Shown piece after piece: positions 6,019-8,906 of a stretch of 8,906 nt of DNA (positions are counted from its first letter, which is position 1; the number at the start of each line of letters is the position of its first letter). The position numbers were made by a program, and so were the translations under genes. The stretch lies in NCBI GenBank assembly GCA_017540385.1, contig JAFYBD010000120.1:1-8906 (forward strand), in the 5' to 3' direction. Source of the DNA: Lentisphaeria bacterium. GTDB taxonomy: Bacteria; Verrucomicrobiota; Lentisphaeria; Victivallales; UBA1829. The notes under the pieces are model-generated. The model did not search any database. It worked only from the letters and a program-made list of their open reading frames with translations, and had not been told where the DNA came from.

Positions 6019-6196
6019 CCCGCGATGGCCCGCTTTTCCCTTTTTTCCCGCGTTTTTCCATTTCTCTCTTCTGTCCGGCAAAGTCGTCGGCCGCGATGGA
6101 CCTGAAATCCGGGCGAAGAATAACGCGGAGGAACAATCCGTGCGAGGCGGCGTTTTCTTCGGAAAAGATGCTGTTAGCGCGACCCCTGCCGGGCGG
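6019..6196. other. Intergenic region without a recognised gene
   Basis: This separates the lipoprotein stop from the regulator promoter. The plus strand has a pyrimidine-rich patch near 6030-6075 and a small TTTTC-TTCG-GAAAA hairpin (6153-6166) without a T-run after it. I see no clear terminator for the lipoprotein gene and no convincing open frame. Confidence 0.4.
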
Positions 6197-7126
6197 TTAC
6201 AGGACGGATTTGTCGGAGCAGACGCAATAGAGCATGTAAAACGGATAGACCGGGATCAGTGCGACGTCCACGGTGAGCGCCGGGGGGACCCAGAATAGTT
6301 TCCAGCACCAGCCGAAAAATCCGGTCGAATGTTCGTTATCATGTTTTGCCTCGGCTTCATATTCTCTGGAAAACGGATGAAGGTTGTAGAATCCGAGATC
6401 CGCATCCGTCAGCGCCTGACAGCGGCTGCCGTCCTGCGCGTACGGAAAAACAAGCAGATGGACCGTTGCATCGCGTTCATGTCTGTCATGGTCCGATTCG
6501 GACTCTGCCGTTTCATCGGAAACGGTACGATATTCAGGATAAAACTCGCGCATGACTTGATCGAACGGCATGAGCAGACATGCCACGAACGGTCCGGACA
6601 GGAGAGGCAGATCGTCGGGATGCACCCGCAGGCGAAGCGTGTCCCCGGCGGAAAGGATCGACGGCGAGGCGGAAGAGTCGGCATCCCCGCGAAGACGTTC
6701 CGCCGGAGTCGGGAATTCCATGATTTCGTCCAATGCTCTGAACTCACCGCCCGCACCGGTGAACGGCGACTTGTCTGCCCGTGCGGCGGATGCGTCCGGG
6801 ATCACGTCCAGCTCAATGCACATTAGCTGATCCGGGGCAGGATTCAGCGGGATGTGTTTTTCATAAGTCCGAACCGTTTTTTTCGGCGCAACGCCGAACG
6901 GATGAAGAAACGGGATGTAATAACACTCTTCTTCCTTCCGGCAGGAAAGAACGATTTCGTCGCAGTCCGGAGAAAACTCGTAATGCTCTCCTGCGATGTA
7001 CGACCTGGTCGATCCGAGTTCATCCAGCGTCATTGCCGTGAAGCACCCGGTGCAGACGATGCCGAGTCCCATGATAAGCGCAGTGAACAGCAGATGGCGG
7101 ATTCTTGTCTTCCTTTTTCCGGTCAT
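6197..7126 (-). CDS. Putative lipoprotein of unknown function
   Basis: I do not recognise a family. The 309-residue product starts with a basic segment (K-R-K-T-R-I-R) and a hydrophobic stretch (about 12-24), followed by V-C-T-G-C, so C28 is the likely lipidated cysteine of a signal peptidase II site; cysteine at -3 is unusual but G at -1 is standard. The rest is mostly polar and acidic, with an S/E/D/H-rich segment near residues 203-220. A hydrophobic C-terminal region (about 270-303) has F-F-G-W-C-W and a proline-rich V-D-V-A-L-I-P-V-Y-P-F, faintly recalling the end of YceK/YidQ-type small lipoproteins. AGGAA lies seven bases before the ATG. It starts 45 nt after vapC on the same strand, so it may be read from the vapBC promoter. 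Confidence 0.7.
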   Translation of the reverse strand: MTGKRKTRIRHLLFTALIMGLGIVCTGCFTAMTLDELGSTRSYIAGEHYEFSPDCDEIVLSCRKEEECYYIPFLHPFGVAPKKTVRTYEKHIPLNPAPDQLMCIELDVIPDASAARADKSPFTGAGGEFRALDEIMEFPTPAERLRGDADSSASPSILSAGDTLRLRVHPDDLPLLSGPFVACLLMPFDQVMREFYPEYRTVSDETAESESDHDRHERDATVHLLVFPYAQDGSRCQALTDADLGFYNLHPFSREYEAEAKHDNEHSTGFFGWCWKLFWVPPALTVDVALIPVYPFYMLYCVCSDKSVL

Positions 7127-7171
7127 TTGATTGTTCCTGGGAAAAATGACAACGGATACGATGTGTTGTGT

Positions 7172-7576
7172 TCAGGCGTTCAAAACCCAGTTTTCGAGTT
7201 TCAGCCCCCGAATTCTTGAAAAGTGCGCCATGTTGTTTGTAATGAGCGTAACATCCTCGGCCAGAGCGGAAGATGCGATCATCATATCCATGGCGCCGAT
7301 TGGCGAGCCTTGAGCTTCAAGCTCGATTCGAAGCCCGGCATAAACCTTTGCCGTCTTCTGAGTCCAATCTATGCAGGGAATGAGGTTGCAGAAAAGATTT
7401 ACTTTTTGTGTCAGGCGACGGTTGTTTCTCTTCATTGCCCCATACTGAAGTTCCGCTTCCGTTATGCAGGAGATGCAGACTTCATCCAAATGCTTGCGGA
7501 GCTGTTCCAGGACCTCCGGATGGTCTCCTCGAATCAAGTAGGAGGAAACATCCGTGTCAAGCATATAACGCGGCAT
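7172..7576 (-). CDS. vapC: VapC-type toxin, PIN-domain ribonuclease
   Basis: VapC toxins are Mg-dependent PIN-domain RNases, often acting on tRNA or rRNA. The 134-residue product is full length and begins M-L-D-T-D-V-S-S-Y-L-I. The expected acidic catalytic residues are all present: D7, E42 in T-E-A-E-L-Q-Y-G, and D97 in I-G-A-M-D-M-M-I-A. It ends with the typical T-N-N...F-S-R-I-R-G-L-K-L-E-N-W. Its ATG overlaps the vapB stop by one base (TGATG), the usual coupled arrangement. RNA target and activity cannot be judged from sequence. Confidence 0.93.
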   Translation of the reverse strand: MPRYMLDTDVSSYLIRGDHPEVLEQLRKHLDEVCISCITEAELQYGAMKRNNRRLTQKVNLFCNLIPCIDWTQKTAKVYAGLRIELEAQGSPIGAMDMMIASSALAEDVTLITNNMAHFSRIRGLKLENWVLNA

Positions 7577-7806
7577 CAGAAAAGTTCCCTTTTCTGTACG
7601 ATTTGGGCGGAATCCCGCTCAATACTGAAATCCGGGCACGGCGGAATCGCTAAGAACGCTTTGAGTTTGTCTTCCCTGGAAACGGGGGAGAGGATAATCT
7701 GATCACCTTTCCGCGAGATCGTGACCTGAGAAGTTTTGAAGCGGAATTTCCGGGGGATGCGCACGACTTGTGATTGTCCGCGAGTTTCAACTTTTGCAAT
7801 ATCCAT
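7576..7806 (-). CDS. vapB: VapB-type antitoxin, AbrB/SpoVT-like DNA-binding domain
   Basis: VapB neutralises VapC and represses their shared operon. The 76-residue product has the swapped-hairpin AbrB fold motif: V-E-T-R-G-Q-S-Q-V-V-R-I-P-R-K-F-R-F (about 6-23), then V-T-I-S-R-K-G-D-Q-I-I-L-S-P (28-41). The remaining C-terminal part should wrap the toxin. The start is well supported by a near-perfect AGGAGGTGA (7810-7818) with AGGAGG six bases from the ATG. It is the first gene of the vapBC pair and is preceded by a strong promoter. Confidence 0.92.
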   Translation of the reverse strand: MDIAKVETRGQSQVVRIPRKFRFKTSQVTISRKGDQIILSPVSREDKLKAFLAIPPCPDFSIERDSAQIVQKRELF

Positions 7807-7836
7807 TCTTCACCTCCTGAATCTATTCTGAAAAAC

Positions 7837-7865
7837 AATATACTGCGAAGACAAGAAAAAGTCAA
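7837..7865 (-). promoter_or_regulatory. Strong sigma-70-type promoter of vapBC
   Basis: On the minus strand TTGACT (7865-7860) and TATATT (7842-7837) are spaced by exactly 17 bp, each matching consensus at 5 of 6 positions. Transcription would begin near 7830, giving a short leader of about 25 nt before the vapB ATG. Confidence 0.75.
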
Positions 7866-7878
7866 GCGAAATACTTGA
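7862..7878. promoter_or_regulatory. Inverted repeat over the vapBC -35 box
   Basis: TCAAG (7862-7866) and CTTGA (7874-7878) form an inverted repeat with a 7-bp gap, overlapping the -35 element. It is a plausible site for autorepression by VapB or VapBC. The arms are short, so chance is possible. Confidence 0.4.
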
Positions 7879-7886
7879 TTTCCGGG

Positions 7887-7923
7887 CAAAAGAAAGCCCC
7901 GGCTGTACGCAGACGGCCGGGGC
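7887..7923 (-). terminator. Intrinsic terminator after tpiA
   Basis: On the minus strand GCCCCGGC (7923-7916) pairs perfectly with GCCGGGGC (7903-7896) around a 12-nt loop and is followed directly by TTTCTTTTG (7895-7887). It lies about 35 nt after the tpiA stop and separates the glycolytic genes from the vapBC promoter. Confidence 0.85.
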
Positions 7924-7958
7924 AGGGGATGCAGATAGACTGCGCGACCTTAAATCGG

Positions 7959-8723
7959 TCAGGCGTTCAGGGCGTTCTGGATGAGCGCGGTGAAGGAGTC
8001 GGCCTTGAGGGCCGCGCCGCCGATGAGTCCGCCGTCGATGTCCTGCTTGGAGACGAGCGCGCCGGAGTTCTCGGGCTTCATGCTGCCGCCGTACTGGACG
8101 ACGATGTCCTGGGCCTTGTCGCCGTAGAGGGCGGTCAGGACGGAACGGATGAAGGCGTGCGTTTCCTGCGCGACTTCAGGCGTGGCGGTCTTGCCGGTGC
8201 CGATGGCCCAGACGGGCTCGTAGGCGATGGTGATCGCGTCCATGTCGGCCGCGGAGATGTCGGCGAACGCGCCGCGAATCTGCTTTTCGAGGACGGTGTT
8301 GGTCACGCCGCCTTCGCGCTCGGCGAGGGTTTCGCCGATGCAGACGATGGGCTTCAGGCCGTACTTGAGCGCGGCTTTGATCCGCTGGTTGACGGTCTCG
8401 TCGGTCTCGCCGAAATACTGGCGGCGTTCGCTGTGGCCGATGATGACGTATTCGACGCCGATTTCCTTCAGCATCGCGCCGGAGATTTCGCCGGTGTACG
8501 CGCCGTTGTCGGCCCAGTGGATGTTCTGCGCGCCGACCTTCACGTTGGAACCCTTGAGGATTTCAACGGCGGTGGCGAGGCTGGTGAAGGTGGGGCAGAC
8601 GGCGATTTCGCATTTGCCCGCGAACTGTGCGAGGGAGGCCTTCAGAGCGGAGGCGAGCTCGGCGGTTTCCGCGGCGGTCTTGTTCATCTTCCAGTTGCCC
8701 GCGATGAAGATTTTGCGTGCCAT
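7959..8723 (-). CDS. tpiA: Triosephosphate isomerase
   Basis: This cytoplasmic glycolytic enzyme interconverts dihydroxyacetone phosphate and glyceraldehyde 3-phosphate. The 254-residue length is normal for the family. All hallmark segments are present: N-W-K-M-N (10-14) with N10 and catalytic K12, the catalytic histidine in I-I-G-H-S-E-R-R (H97), the catalytic base in A-Y-E-P-V-W-A-I-G-T-G (E169) running into the flexible loop, and the phosphate-binding Q-Y-G-G-S near the C-terminus. The ATG has AGGAA ten bases upstream (8734-8738). It follows pgk by 81 nt on the same strand, a common arrangement, and ends in a strong terminator. Confidence 0.98.
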   Translation of the reverse strand: MARKIFIAGNWKMNKTAAETAELASALKASLAQFAGKCEIAVCPTFTSLATAVEILKGSNVKVGAQNIHWADNGAYTGEISGAMLKEIGVEYVIIGHSERRQYFGETDETVNQRIKAALKYGLKPIVCIGETLAEREGGVTNTVLEKQIRGAFADISAADMDAITIAYEPVWAIGTGKTATPEVAQETHAFIRSVLTALYGDKAQDIVVQYGGSMKPENSGALVSKQDIDGGLIGGAALKADSFTALIQNALNA

Positions 8724-8756
8724 AGTAGCAGATTTCCTGTGGTGGAGTGGTGCGGG

Positions 8757-8790
8757 CGTCCGACGAAAGCCCGAGGGGAGCCGCCGGACG
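8757..8790 (-). promoter_or_regulatory. Stem-loop between pgk and tpiA
   Basis: CGTCCG (8757-8762) pairs with CGGACG (8785-8790) around a 22-nt G/C-rich loop. No T-run follows on the minus strand, so it is not an obvious terminator. It could be an mRNA processing or stabilising hairpin between two genes needed at different levels; that is inference. Confidence 0.3.
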
Positions 8791-8804
8791 TGTCCGCGAG
8801 GTGA

Positions 8805-8906
8805 TTACTTGTCGGAGAGAGCCACGACGACGGGGAGATCCTTGCCTTCGAGCACCTCGAGGGAAGCGCCGCCGCCGGTGGAGATGTGGGTCATCTTGGA
8901 GGCGAG
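8805..8906 (-). CDS. pgk: Phosphoglycerate kinase, C-terminal end only
   Basis: Only the last 33 codons and the TAA stop (8805-8807) are in the window. The visible residues include H-I-S-T-G-G-G-A-S-L-E and V-L-E-G-K-D-L-P, the highly conserved C-terminal nucleotide-binding stretch of phosphoglycerate kinase, which makes ATP from 1,3-bisphosphoglycerate in glycolysis. The gene runs off the right edge and lies directly upstream of tpiA on the same strand. Nothing suggests truncation other than the window boundary. Confidence 0.95.
   Translation of the reverse strand, partial: LASKMTHISTGGGASLEVLEGKDLPVVVALSDK

Noticed and set aside
7875..8804. Plus-strand open frame of 309 codons opposite tpiA
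   Set aside because: It is antisense to a certain tpiA gene, crosses its terminator, and reads as D/G/V/A-rich low-quality sequence.

Overview
The window is a GC-rich bacterial chromosome segment. A secretin-type outer-membrane protein, an FeoAB ferrous iron transporter with a large charged insertion, and a DtxR/MntR-type regulator point to a Gram-negative-type (diderm) bacterium. Codon choice and the style of the secretin would fit a gut or animal-associated member of the PVC group such as Lentisphaerota (Victivallales). That assignment is an impression from the proteins, since no rRNA or other marker is present. Most of the window is ordinary accessory and housekeeping sequence, and I see no clear new multi-gene system.

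Layout, plus strand: the 3' part of a secretin gene (1-1397), a short leader with a direct repeat and a perfect hairpin (1398-1496), then feoA (1497-1805) and feoB (1810-4143), which form one tightly spaced iron-import operon. A structured, then purine-rich intergenic stretch ends in a likely terminator (about 4304-4354).

Layout, minus strand (everything to the right): a HigBA-type toxin-antitoxin pair (toxin 4720-5082, antitoxin 4373-4723) with its own promoter, a DtxR/MntR-family metalloregulator (5285-5947) with its own promoter and a candidate self-binding operator, an unrecognised lipoprotein (6197-7126), a VapBC toxin-antitoxin pair (7172-7806) with a strong promoter, triosephosphate isomerase (7959-8723) with a good terminator, and the last 33 codons of phosphoglycerate kinase (8805-8906).

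How they fit: FeoA and FeoB import Fe(II). The nearby DtxR-family protein is the obvious candidate to control metal uptake, although its visible operator-like site lies at its own promoter and none is evident before feoA. The HigBA pair, visibly more AT-rich than its neighbours, sits between the convergent transporter and regulator genes and looks like a later arrival. pgk and tpiA are co-directional glycolytic genes, insulated from vapBC by the tpiA terminator.
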